Assembly (NCBI GenBank): GCA_016584305.1
Contig: JACEEZ010000378.1
Span: 1 to 64,000, forward strand
DNA from: Chionoecetes opilio
Lineage: Eukaryota > Arthropoda > Malacostraca > Decapoda > Majidae
Reading direction: 5' to 3'
Length of the DNA: 64,000 bases
Shown: positions 38,400 through 50,936 of the stretch, one piece after another
Numbering within the stretch: the first letter of the stretch is position 1
How the letters are laid out: each line of letters starts with the position of its first letter
Translations under genes and position numbers: made by a program
Notes under the pieces: generated by a model
Databases searched by the model: none
What the model saw: the letters and a program-made list of their open reading frames with translations, nothing else
What the model was told of the DNA's origin: nothing

Positions 38400-39316
38400 T
38401 AGGATGGAATTGAATCTCTTGAGAGAGATCTGAAAGACTTTAATGCCATTAGTGCCGATACTCGTCCTCCTGGTATCAATATCACAATTACTCAGCTGAA
38501 TGATGGCTCAGTTATTGCATAATCTCTTAAATCACATAAGGCTTGGTATCACAAAACCTGCAGGAGTTATTGTAGGAATTTTCGGTTAAAACGGACAAGA
38601 GAGAAACTACAGAAAGAAGCCGGTCCTCAGAATAGTAAAAAAACCTCAGGCTATCCAGCGAATTATATGATTTCGACAATGCCATGAGCTGTGTGATATG
38701 TGAGGGTGAGGAGGTTAACCTCCACAAGGTAGTCACCGATGTTGTAGATGCCAACCTAAGGCGTTGGGCAACGGCCAACGAAAACTTTCAATTATTTGGT
38801 AGACTGGTTGCTGTAGCGGCTGATGCACATACAGGTGACACCTATTATTTCCACCATCAGTGTTATGTACGTTTGAGAGACTCTGGTCGCGCTGCCGAGC
38901 GACGAGAATCGGTGGGTCCCGTACCTCCACCCTTTGATCCCATCATCTGTGCTCAAATTGTAGCCCTGATCGAAAATGCAGACACCACTTCATTTAAGCT
39001 CTCAGAGCTACGCGAGATGTATCAAAACCTAATGAGTGACCAAGGTCGCCCATGCCGAGATAAAAATAGCCACACTCAACTCGAATCAAGGGGCACCTTT
39101 TTGACATCTTACCTCAATGGGGTGAGTTTTCAAAGGGAAATGAAGACAGAAAGTATGTTTATATATCGCACACAGTCAAGATTGCTGATGAGCTGGCAAA
39201 GAAGTATAGGTCTCAAATTGACAAAAGGATGCGCTTATTTTCATGCGAGCGGCCGTGATGATACACAAGTTCTGTTTACAGAGCCAGGAGCCTTGCGACT
39301 GATCCTTCCCCCTTAA
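38400..39316 (+). pseudogene. Zinc-motif transposon-type gene, N-terminal fragment
   Basis: The first segment has WYHKTCRSYC (an HxxC motif) and ends in a stop near 38521-38680. The second segment (from 38684) has CVICEGEE, about 60 residues, then YYFHHQC, the same CxxC...HxxC layout as the gene at 9004-10919. It continues to about 39316 (IVALIENADTTSFKL, then CRDKNSHTQLESRGTF). A premature stop and a frame change separate the segments, and the C-terminal half is missing. The 900-bp repeat at 37454-38357 precedes it directly, so both may belong to one element. Confidence 0.55.
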
Positions 39317-39535
39317 CTGCCTCACAGCTCCAGTCTGCGAGGCTATAAGAAGTTTTTTCAATGTTGTGCTCCGGGGGCTGGGAGATGTTGCATGCGATTT
39401 TCTCCCGGGCATCCAAATTGGTATCGCCACCAACTTTTTCACACCCATGAATGGCTGATGGACCCCAGGGCACAACGTTGAAGAACCTTCTCATCACCTC
39501 GCAGACTAGAGCTGTGAGGCAGTTAGGGAGTTGGT
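39303..39535. repeat. Imperfect inverted repeat, arms about 65 bp
   Basis: AACTGCCTCACAGCTCCAGT then CTGCGAGG at 39315-39342, and the inverse CCTCGCAGACTAGAGCTGTG then AGGCAGTTAGG at 39498-39529. The centre of about 90 bp is unrelated. Confidence 0.75.
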
Positions 39536-39564
39536 CGTTCCCCCAAACCCTAATCGGTTAATTT

Positions 39565-40641
39565 GTACTCTCAACCAGTAATTGAGTGTGAGGTTAGAAG
39601 TACTCTTTTCCCATTTATTTTGATATGTTACGAATAATGGCCAAATTAAAAATCGTCGGAAATGCCTCATTTTGCAGTTATCCGGCAACCCTCCCACCCC
39701 TCCCTCCATAACAATCCTGGGGACCCGTCGGGAAAGCGGGGTTTTGTGCGCTGGGAAAATGACAACTAGTTTTGCACTGATAGTATATTATGTGGATGAT
39801 GTAAAATATATACGGTAAACACTCTATGCATAGAGTCTATGGGATGACATAAGGCCGAAAATGCACAATAATATAGAACTGATAAAGTCTACGGGAATTC
39901 TTATCCTATTCCTGGAAAAATCTCTAGTTAAATCATTAACTACAACAGTAAAACTGAAGTTTAATACAATACATGGACATCGGTTACATAATCTGAAATA
40001 ACTGGACCCCCCCCCCCCCCGCTAGTTCACTAACCTAACCTGGACGTTGGTTGAGCCTAACCTTAAGCGGGGACTGCGTATTGATCATACTTTATATACA
40101 CATAGATTCCTCATGGAGGGGGGCCACCTTCCTTACTGTGATGATTGGTTGGTCCCCTTAACTGTGCGGCACTTGCTGGTCCAGTATCCTAGTCTTTTTG
40201 ACCTACGTGAGCAATTCTTGTCCCGGTGTCGGGGAGAGGACACGTCTTTCCCTGGCATTGGGAGAGATGTGTTTCTCCCCGGGACATGAGGTCCGTACCT
40301 TTATTGAGAGGGTTGGCTTTCTCAACAAGTTATGATATTTGTAATAATCTTTTATTATTGCTTTTAATGCACTATTGCTCTCTTATATATTTTGTTCTTT
40401 TATATATTTTGATTGTATCTTAATTTGTTTTTTAAGAATACTTTTACTGCCTCTTATGTAAGCCGGCGTCAATAACCCCGCAGTTGCGGGGCCTTAAACT
40501 ATAATATCTATCTATTAAGCGGGAACAACTGCAAAATGATGCATTTCCGACTCTTTTTAATGTGACTATCATTCTTAACACATTAGAATACATAAGAAAG
40601 GAGAACTTTTAACCTCGTACTCAATTACTGGTTGCAAGTAC
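39565..40641. mobile_element. MITE-like element with 120-bp TIRs, holding a non-LTR fragment
   Basis: The left arm 39565-39690 (GTACTCTCAACCAGTAATTG, GGAAATGCCTCATTTTGCAG) is inverted at 40533-40641 (CTGCAAAATGATGCATTTCC, CAATTACTGGTTGCAAGTAC). No clear target duplication is visible. A non-LTR fragment fills much of the interior. Confidence 0.65.
40040..40520 (+). mobile_element. 3' fragment of an I/jockey-type non-LTR element
   Basis: The frame reads LRIDHTLYTHRFLMEGGHLP, YCDDWLVPLTVRHLLVQYPS and LFDLREQFLSRCRGED, a cysteine/histidine-containing C-terminus found after the reverse transcriptase or RNase H in these elements. The fragment ends in an ATCTATCTATTA tail. The upstream part is missing. 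Confidence 0.65.
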
Positions 40642-40664
40642 CAAAATACCCACAAGTCATTACG

Positions 40665-40972
40665 GCCTCCGTGGTGTAGTCACTGTAGCGGCTAGCGTGC
40701 CTGGCTACGAATCTGCGGGCTCTGGTTCGAATCCGGTCCAGGGCAAGTCGGTGACCAGCCAAGCCAGCTGTTCATCCTCCCTTTCGGGGTTGATAAATGG
40801 GTACCTGGAGAAACCTGGGGAAGGTAACTGTGGTAACCTGGATGCTACACTAGCCCTGTGTCCCGGGGTAACGGGTCCTCACCCACCACAGGCTCTAAGT
40901 GCTAATGACACGGAGATGAGCACCGATGGCCACGCGTAGCATAGCGTATGCCCCCAACTTTTAACTTTTACA
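40665..40972 (+). mobile_element. SINE family 1 (tRNA-derived), near full length
   Basis: Head GCCTCCGTGGTGTAGTCACT with box A and box B GGTTCGAATCC. The body has GATAAATGGGTACCTGGAG and GTGTCCCGGGGTAACGGG, and the 3' end is ATGCCCCCAACTTTTAAC. It is the reference for the split copy at 8410-11985 and the copy at 52318-52599. Confidence 0.85.
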
Positions 40973-41589
40973 TTCCGGCCTCCCGCCCTAGTCATTCCGG
41001 CTTCCACTCATGTCATTCCGGCCCACATATTCCATGTTTTCTGGAAAATTATGTCGCGCTTAGGCGGGGTTCACACTACACGTTTTTGCTGTCCGTGTCT
41101 ACGTGCATGTCTTCATCAGTGACGTCACAGTGACGTCATCCCATCACTCCCGCAGTCCAGGAGAAAGATTTAGGACCTCCGAATGTGTGAGCCTGGGACG
41201 CGCGTCTCTCAAGGTCAGTGACGTCATCACTGCTCCAGTAACGTGGTGATCGCGCGGAGCCTGTTTCACCACCGAGAGACAAGGCCTGGTGGATCGCCTG
41301 TGACGTCACACCATATGGATACAACCCGCTCCGCTCCCCGTACAAGTTTACCTACCTAATATAATGTTTATCAGTATAAAAGATATACTGTTATCTTCGG
41401 AACTGTTTGTTCTATAATATTATCAAATAAAAAATCGTAAAACACACAGAGAAAATGCCATTATGAGACTTTCAAGAAATATGCATTAACTTAAACTCTT
41501 CGCCATTAATATTTTGCTCGCAAACCTTTTACATGGAGAATACCAATAGAAGCGGAGTTTAATTAGCTTTCCATTGATATATTTCCTTT

Positions 41590-43759
41590 ATCAATCATTG
41601 GGGGCATACGCCGGGGGGCGCGTCGCCTCGCCCACCCTACGACGCCACTCCCGAGGGTCACCACGCGCGAGTTCCCATGCAGGCTCCTTTCCCATACCAA
41701 GCACCTCTCGACAAGAAACATCAACTTGCCCTAGCCACGAGCCTTGTGGGCGCCCCCTTGGCCTCCTCCACGCCGGATTGTCTCTTATAGATACAACCCG
41801 ATGGGAAGGATCGGTTTCAGGGTAGCGTGCCACATGCCCATATAGCCGAAGTTGGCGCTGACGGACTATGCAGGTAATAGGCCTCGATTCAGTCTCACGG
41901 TGCAATCGCTGATTTGACACGTAATCATCCCAGCGATACCCCATGATTCTGCGAAGACACTTATTACCAAAGGCATTGATTCGTCTCTTCAAGTCACTAT
42001 TTAGTGTCCATGTCCCAGAACCATAGAGTAAAACAGGGATCACAAGCGATTTGAAGATCCGGATCTTTGTCCTCCTGCACAGGTACCGACAACGCCAAAT
42101 ACTCCCGCTGAGCGAGTCCATAACACCGTGGGCTATGCCAATCCGCCGTAAGACTTCTTGACGTGACCCGCCGTCATTATGGACTGCGCTACCAAGGTAT
42201 GTAAAACTTTCCAAGATCTCAATGTCCTCGCCACACGCATGAACAGACTGTACTGCTTCATCTAGTAAGTCTCCAAATACCTGGACCTTGGTCTTGAGCC
42301 AGGAGACCTCAAGTCCCAAAGGCTTTGCCTCCTCGTGCAGCGCCTCGAGAGCCATCACCAGGACCTCCAGCGACTCAGCAAAGATTACTGCATCATCGGC
42401 AAAAACAAGATCAGTGATCTTGGTGTTGCCAACGGATGCTCCACAATCACTTTGATCTACAACCTTGTCCAATACCCAGTCCATACAAGCGTTGAAAAGT
42501 GATGGGGCAAGGACGCACCCTTGCCTCACTCCTGTATTCACAGGAAAGAAGCCGGATACACCTGCCCCACACTTCACAGCACTCTCAGTCCCAGAATACA
42601 GACCAGTTATCAAACCAATAGTCCTTGCAGGAATCCCTCGAAGTCGCAGAAGATCCCAGAGTGACTCACGATGCACTGAGTCAAACGCCTTCTTGAGATC
42701 AACATAGGCTGCAAGCATCCCCTGTCGAAACTCACGTCGGCGTTCCACCAGGACACGAAGCGCTAGGATACGGTCCGTTGTTGCCTTACCAGGCGTGAAC
42801 CCAGACTGCTGAGGTCTCTGATGCTTCACCAGATGGCTGCGAATCCGTGTCAGCAATAGATGGGCAAGCACCTTGCCTGGTATGCTGAGCAGTGTAATAC
42901 CGCGGTAATTGTTGCAGTCCTGACGGTCCCCTTTCCCTTTCCAGATAGGGACGACCAGCCCCCTTTTCCAGTCAGGAGGAATGGTACCTGATTGCCACAC
43001 GGCAGTCAGGACAGCATGCAACCCGCGGATCATGGCCTCACCCCCAGCTTTGAGGAGCTCCGCACTGATATTACAAACACCAGCTGCCTTTCCACCCCTC
43101 AACTTTGCTACAGCCTCTCTGACTTCGTCAAGAGAGGGTGCGGTTTCGTCAATGGGAGGATCGGCATCCACTGCCTGTAACCCAGTGGTGTGAAGCTGCT
43201 CAGTTGGAGGGTCCACCGTGAACAACTGCCCAAAGTACTCAGCCCAACGAGCCATCTGCCCATCCATATCCGACACGAGGCGCCCATCTGCTGTTCGAAT
43301 AGCACTCGCCCGAGAAGGAGACTTGGAACGGAGCTTCTTCAGGGCTCGGTAGGCGGGTCGGAGGTCATTAGCGTTCAAATGACCCTCGACATCCTCAGCG
43401 AGACTCCTGACATACCTCTCCTTGTCTCTCCCCAGGAGGGTTCTAGTCCGGCGTGACAGAGCCCTGTGCTGGTCCCGGTTCCCAGCCAGCCTGGCAGCGC
43501 GACTCTCCTCGATTTTCTCCAGCGTCTCCGTCGAGACAAAACCATGCCTTGACCTCGGGCGCTCCCCAATACACTCCTTGGCAGCCTGTAGAGTTTCACG
43601 TTTGAAGGTATCCCACAGTTCTACAGGGTCCCCGAGAGCACCGAGCACATCAAACCGATTTGAGACTGCCACCGCATACTCATGAGCACATGTCAAGTCC
43701 TTCAGTTTCTCAAGATGAAACACAGTATGGTTACCTCTTGAGATTCTTTTGGACTTTCC
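41590..43759 (-). mobile_element. RTE-like non-LTR retrotransposon, 5'-truncated, intact frame
   Basis: One uninterrupted minus-strand frame of more than 700 codons, from just after the endonuclease (entering at KSKRISRG) to the stop. Reverse-transcriptase motifs: NNYRGITLLSIPGKVLA, QSGFTPGKATTDR, YVDLKKAFDSVHR (motif A), GVRQGCVLAPSLFN and FADDAVIFAES (active site). A C-terminal region ends PPAYAPND. The 3' end is very short with a TGATTGAT tail, usual for RTE. ATTTCCTTT at 41581-41589 and 43760-43768 is a 9-bp target duplication. The unbroken frame suggests a young insertion. I recall similar sequences from swimming crabs. Confidence 0.88.
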
Positions 43760-43842
43760 ATTTCCTTTAGTGATAAATGAGTTAGCGGCATGCATAAATT
43801 AGCGTTAACTATAAATAAAAAAATCATGATTTCGGGTAATTT

Positions 43843-44463
43843 CCTACCTAATATATGTTTATCAGTATAAAATATATACTGTTATCTTCGGAAATGTTTG
43901 TTCTATAATATTATTAAATAAAAAACCGTAAAACATACTAAAGAAATGCCATTATGAGACTTTCAAGAAATATGCATGAACTTAAACTTTTCGCCATTTA
44001 ATATTTTGTGAAAAACGTTTTACATTGAGAATATCAATAAAAGCGAAATTTAATTAGCTTTCCATTGATATATTTCCTTTTCTGATAAATAAATTAGAAC
44101 CATGCATAAATTAGCGTTAACTAAATAAATAACATCATGAAATCTGGTAAACTACCCGATTTCATGATGTTATTTATTTAGTTAACGGTAATTTATGCAT
44201 GGTTTTAATTCATTTATCAGAAAAGGAAATATATCAATGGAAAGCTAATTAAATTCCGCTTCTATTGATATTCTCAATGTAAAAAGTTTTTTCACAAAAT
44301 ATTAAATGGCGAAAAGTTTAAGTTCATGCATATTTCTTGAAAGTCTCATAATGGCATTACTTAAGTGTGTTTTACGGTTTTTTATTTAATAATATTATAG
44401 AACAAACATTTCCAAAGATAACAGTATATATTTTATACTGATAAACATATATTAGGTAGGAAA
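43843..44463. mobile_element. Core foldback element, 621 bp, near-perfect palindrome
   Basis: Arms 43843-44155 and 44156-44463 are inverted copies with tips CCTACCTAATATATG / CATATATTAGGTAGG and little or no spacer. The arms share the words TACTGTTATCTTCGGAAATG, TTTGTTCTATAATATTAT, CATTATGAGACTTTC and TAGCTTTCCATTGATA with the outer arms here and with the foldback at 57210-59071. It sits exactly at the centre of the outer element. Confidence 0.85.
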
Positions 44464-44975
44464 TTACCCGATTTCATGATTTCTTATATTTAGTTAACGC
44501 TAATTTATGCACGCCGCTAATTCATTTATCACTAAACGAAATACATCAATGGAAAGCAAATTAAACTCCGCTTCTATTGATTATCTGCATGTAAAATGTT
44601 TGTGAGCAAAATATTAAATGGCGGAGAGTTTAAGTTAATGCAAATTTCTTGAAAGTCTCATAATGGCATTTTCTTTGTGTGTTTTACGGTTTTTTATTTG
44701 ATGATATTATAGAACAAACATTTCCGAAGATAACAGTATATCTTTTATACTGATAAACATTATATTAGGTAGGTAAACTTGTACGGGGAGCGGAGCGGGT
44801 TGTATCCTTATCGTGTGACGTCACGGGCGATCCACCAGGCCTTATCATCTCCGTGGCCACGGTTTCACACTACATAGGCAGGGAGTGACGTCATTGTGAC
44901 GTACTGTGACGTTACTGATGACAAGACGCACGTAGACTACGGACAGCAAAAACGTGAAGTGTGAACCAGGCCTTA

Positions 44976-45794
<819 letters not shown>

Positions 45795-45944
45795 AGGCAG
45801 CCATTGTTACAATTTAGTTCTTACATGGTATGGCTTTAAAATTTATTTCATGTTTTAAGACAATAAATTAAATCGGGTTCATATGTATGAATCCGATTAT
45901 TATTAATCGGGCTCATTATTAGAATCGTTCAGTCTTACATAAAA

Positions 45945-46900
45945 AACATAAGAATATGAGAAAATAAGGAAGCTACAAGAGACCGTGAGACCTACACGTG
46001 GTAGTTCCTGTTACTTAACATTTAATTTAGTAGTTCGTTATTGTTAGTCCTGTTAATTTAGTTCTGTTATTTTAGTAGTTCGACTGGATCGAGCAAGATA
46101 GAGAAGGATCATATCTAGTCCCTCCCCAAGCATGAGACAAACATTTGATGAACTAAAAATCCTACACCTACATCCACCTTTCATCCCCATCCATGCATTT
46201 ATCTAGCCTCCCTTTAAAGCTCTCTAATGACTCCGCACTAACTACCTGTCTTTTTTTTTCTTTTTCTTTTTTACATCTGTGCCTATAGCACCTGTAGGCA
46301 GTGGTGACCCAGGGCTCGGATGGTAGGCTCTGGAGGTTCCCTTGAGGGCTGCTGTGATGGTTGGCCCTCACCCGTGGTGGCGCAGGCAGGATTTTTATAG
46401 TGACGCCTGTGATTAGAGGCTCATGCCGCCCCCCTGTGTCCTCCGATGCACTCGCAATCGAAGGTAGAGTTAATGGGCAGCATGTGGATGTTCTTAGGCC
46501 ACTCGACGGTGCAGAAAGGATTTGGTTTTCGTCGGGGATAGAACTCGGGTCACCGAGAACGCCAGTCGGAGACGCTAACCACTTTGCTACTGAGTCCATT
46601 CCAATAATCTACCACCCTATTTGTTAATCAGTTTTTCCCTATATCTTTTTTATATCTACGTTTTTCCAGCTTGAATCTGTTACTTCTTGTTCTACCCTGG
46701 TTAATAGCCTAGAACTAGAACTGTTCCTACCTCTCCTTTATTAAATCACTTTATCCACTTAAAAACTTCTATCAGATCGCCCCTTTCTTTGCGTCTCTCG
46801 AGTGAGTGTACATTTAATAGCTTCAATGTATGTCTTATGTATGTCTTCAATGTATGTATGTAATGTCCTTATGTCTTATCAATACTACTTCGAAGTTTAG
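45945..46900 (-). mobile_element. CR1-like non-LTR element, 3' end, split by a SINE
   Basis: Reading in reverse from 46900: LNVHSLERRKERGDLIEVFK, decayed residues, and a WN-type C-terminal motif at about 46600, where the SINE interrupts. It resumes VVSAESLESFKGRLDKCM (46250-46170), then a 3' untranslated region with GATCATATCTAGTCC and a tail of the CATAAGAA type at 45945. It is the same family as the scraps at 17832, 31730 and 47160. Confidence 0.75.
46250..46596 (-). mobile_element. SINE family 3 (tRNA-derived)
   Basis: In reverse: ACTCAGTAGCAAAGTGGTTA with a box A-like GTGGTTAGCG and a box B-like GAGTTCTATCC. The body has ATTGCGAGTGCATCGG and CCTGCGCCACCAC and the 3' end is A-rich. It is inserted in the CR1-like C-terminal coding region. 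Confidence 0.75.
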
Positions 46901-46911
46901 AAGGTGCAAGG

Positions 46912-46985
46912 CCGGAATGACTTGGGTGGAGGCCGGAATGACTAGGATGTATGACCGGAATGACTAGGGTTGGGGCCGGAAAACT
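46912..46985. repeat. Small array of a GGCCGGAATGACT motif
   Basis: GCCGGAATGACT occurs three times here at intervals of 24-29 bp, with a fourth partial GGCCGGAAAACT. The inverse motif AGTCATTCCGGC and variants occur three times at 40973-41023, just after a SINE. Confidence 0.65.
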
Positions 46986-47159
46986 TTGGGCAGGAGTGAG
47001 CTGTTACCGTACAGAGATGTGTGAAGTCTACACGGTGAACCAAAGATGAACGATGGGTACTGTGGCAAGTACTGTGACAATCTGCCCACCATGCACAGCC
47101 CTGCTGGTCAAGGACGACAATAATGGCGAGCCTCGTCAGGTAAATTTAGTAGATTGACT

Positions 47160-47235
47160 GGATCGAGCAAGATAGAGAAGGATCATATCTAGTGTCTCCC
47201 CAAGCATGAGACAAAAATTTTATGAACTAAAAACA
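47160..47235 (-). mobile_element. CR1-like 3' untranslated fragment
   Basis: About 75 bp matching 46085-46160, including GACTGGATCGAGCAAGATAG and AAGCATGAGACAAA. Which strand it belongs to follows from the longer element. Confidence 0.6.
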
Positions 47236-47238
47236 AAG

Positions 47239-47834
<596 letters not shown>

Positions 47835-47836
<2 letters not shown>

Positions 47837-48740
47837 TGTAATACAAACTTTATACGTATTGAAAGTCTTGTGTTTAGATAACGGCCAGTTTATATAATAC
47901 AAATCTTAGTTCAGGTCGTCCACACTGAAGCCATGCCGACATAACTACTGGGCCGATCGGCTTGAAACCTTTAGGGAGGTGTCTCCATTGCCAAACAAAG
48001 TTATCTTTATATAATGAAATTGTTGCCTCTGTTTAAAGGGAAATGGCAGCGATGTTCGAAAATGTCAGGAATCACGGCACGGAATCTCCACTGGAAATAT
48101 CCCGAACCTAGAAGCAAGTCCAGTATACAGTAGTCTTTGGATGATGATATAGAAGCTGATGAGCTTGAACCACCAGTTCTCAGCCATGAAAATGAGCATT
48201 TCCTTGTACTTGTAGATAATGATGATCAATGATTAATATAATACTATCAAGGTTTTAACTCTGTGTATCGATGTAACCCATTTTGGCATCGGTTATAGGT
48301 TTTTGACATAAAAAAACGTTGAAACCCCAAAATAACAATTTCAATCAATGTGTCACTTCAAAAACAGTTAGAATACATGAGCAACTCTTATTTTAGTCTT
48401 GCTGGTTGAAAAGTGGCGTTGTGTTCAGTTTTTCAACAAACTGCCCCGTTAATATATTTATGAGGTGTTGTTTCCAGCAACGGATTGCTTCTTATTGGAC
48501 CCTCTTCATATTCTTGCAGGCCATTTTCTGAAGATGTATGTTTCTCCTTGTGGGGTGGAATTTGCATTGCATCCAGGCTTTGCACTTTTTATTAGCTGTT
48601 CTCCTGCACTGAAAGCAAAACCAGGGCAAGTCACTGATCTTCTTTTTCTTTATCAACTGTGTGTGCTTGTGTGTTTGTGGAGGAGGAGGAAGGGGAAAGA
48701 TTATTTAAGCAGTAGTATAGCAGTGTAGCTGACGTTAAGA
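47835..48740. other. Intronic spacer
   Basis: No element end or gene recognised. A plus-strand 87-codon frame at 48465-48728 shows no motif. Confidence 0.4.
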
Positions 48741-48745
48741 CTCAC

Positions 48746-48883
48746 CCCTTATCGATGGCCTCCTGCATCCCGGCTTGAATTGTAAGCACGATCTCTATTC
48801 TTTCATTCAGTGCCTGGAACAGTTTTGAGTTTGACTGCTTCCAACTTTCAATGAAGGGTGTGATATCCGGGGTTGTTGTGACC
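48746..48883 (-). CDS. IR exon: S2 lobe, first part
   Basis: Acceptor TTTGTTTCTCAG, donor GG|GTGAGTC. The 138 nt give one leading base, 45 codons and two trailing bases. It encodes VTTTPDITPFIESWKQSN, SKLFQALNERIEIVL and TIQAGMQEAIDK, which matches the IR pattern of a phosphate/glycine-lobe helix after M3. Its frame is intact. Confidence 0.78.
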
Positions 48884-48884
48884 C

Positions 48885-49467
<583 letters not shown>

Positions 49468-49608
49468 GTGTAGGATTCCTGAGGGATAAAATCCATTATG
49501 ATACAAAAAGTCATCAGAAAGATAGTAAGGTTTCTTTGATAATTACGGTAATATTAGATTTTCATGGAAAGAGAGTTGCATGCACCGGATAGGGGGTTAG
49601 ATGCGTAC

Positions 49609-49994
49609 TTGGCTTCCTTGTAGATGAGGTCGGCCAGAGTTTCCAGCCGCGGCGGGTACTTGGGTGCGGTGAGGGAGGCCGTCAGGTTGCTGCGGTAAAC
49701 AGTTCCCACAATGAAGGCGAATATCAGCCACGCCGTCAACATCACGCGTCTAGGATTGCTACGCGGCAGTCCTCCGTGGATGGCCTCGTCCAGCAGTGTC
49801 CCGACCACCTGCTTCACCACCACCCATGTGCTTGTTGTGCCGATGTGTTCGCTTTTAGGTTTCATCTGGGCGGTCCCGATAATGGATGCATGAGATACTT
49901 TATCCTATCTAGACAATTACCAAGCGCCAACACCGAGGTTATTGCCACCAGGCCAGAATAAACCCAAGCACCAGTGAATGGGGCTCCAATAGCC
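49609..49994 (-). CDS. IR exon: TM1, pore loop and M3
   Basis: Begins after a likely acceptor (TATTGGAG) preceded by a 160-nt pyrimidine run. The first frame gives APFTGAWVYSGLVAITSVLA (TM1). From 49865 the next frame gives TSTWVVVKQVVGTLLDEA and RRVMLTAWLIFAFIVGTVYR followed by SNLTASLT (M3, equivalent to SYTANLAAF of glutamate receptors), then YPPRLETLADLIYKEA. It ends at the donor AA|GTACGC. The two halves are one base out of frame at about 49862-49870. Confidence 0.75.
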
Positions 49995-50001
49995 TCCAAT
50001 A

Positions 50002-50168
<167 letters not shown>

Positions 50169-50421
50169 AATTAAATATTTGAAAAATGAAATAATATATT
50201 GGCAACCTCTTATTTTCTTACTTCGTACCTCGATACGAAATATCGTTAAAGATGTATGTTCAATGCTCGTAGCATCCAAAATATATTTTCAGACCCCAAA
50301 GCATTTCTAGTGACATAAAATTATCATTTTATTGGCGTATCAGAATCCTGACTGAATACTAAAAAAAAAATTTTGGCTGAATATAATCTACCTGATTGGA
50401 TGTGTCTTATACTCTGCGTAA

Positions 50422-50936
50422 AGGCCCAGTCACACACATATACGCAACGCACGGCACACGCATTGAAAATTAATAAAAAATGGAAAATAAGATCAGTGCG
50501 TCGTTGTGCGCCCAACTTTTGTCAGGATTTGGGAGAAACTAGTGAGTTGTATGCTAGCAAATGCACAGTGTGTTGCTAACGCGCTGCGCGTATACAGGGC
50601 GCATACATAGGGTATACAGAGCGCACATGTTAAAAAATCCAACGAATGCACAGCGTGTTGCTAGCGCGCTCTGCGCGTGTCTGGCGTCCTTCTGGCGTGT
50701 ACATGCGTCGAGTATTCATGCGTGTGTATTCATGCGTCGAGCTCCGCGCACATTTTTGTGCATGCACAAAAATCCCGACGCACACAGCGAATGACAACGA
50801 ATGCATAGCGTTGGTCCAGCGCGCTCGACGAACGAGTAACGAATGCTGACGCACACCTAGCGAACGACAACGCACTGGCCAAAATTGCAAATTTTTCAGT
50901 GCGCGGGCCGTGTGTCGTGTATGTGTGACTGGGCCT
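50422..50936. mobile_element. TAA-flanked MITE, 515 bp
   Basis: Tips AGGCCCAGTCACACACATAT (left) and the inverse ATGTGTGACTGGGCCT (right), with inner GCACGGC / GCCGTGTGTCG. Flanks are TAA at 50419-50421 and 50937-50939. The body has three diverged copies of AATGCACAGCGTGTTGCTAG followed by CGCGCT. A 3-bp TAA/TTA duplication suggests a PIF/Harbinger-type mobiliser. Confidence 0.82.

Larger units (their letters stand above)
41063..44972. mobile_element. Foldback element with TTA target duplication, nested foldback in its centre and an RTE copy in one arm
   Basis: Tips GGCGGGGTTCACACTACACG (left) and, in from the right, GGCCTGGTTCACACTTCACG. Flanks are TTA at 41060-41062 and 44973-44975, as for PIF/Harbinger-type elements. 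The arms run 41063-41589 plus 43769-43842 on the left and 44464-44972 on the right. The tip sector is about 290 bp. It is followed by a core sector starting CCTACCTAATATAATG. The centre (43843-44463) is a second, smaller copy of the core foldback. No transposase is encoded. Confidence 0.85.

Noticed and set aside
40680..40745. tRNA gene
   Set aside because: Box A and B are present but the acceptor stem does not pair and the sequence continues into a repeated SINE body. The same reasoning applies at 11.7, 24.9, 28.9, 46.6, 52.3 and 61.8 kb.
41591..43795. Intact host gene with a 734-residue product
   Set aside because: It is the reverse transcriptase of an RTE-like element; the first dozen codons lie in flanking foldback sequence and the copy is bounded by a 9-bp target duplication.
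48465..48728. 87-codon plus-strand frame inside the IR intron
   Set aside because: No motif or splice context; comparable to chance open frames in this stretch.
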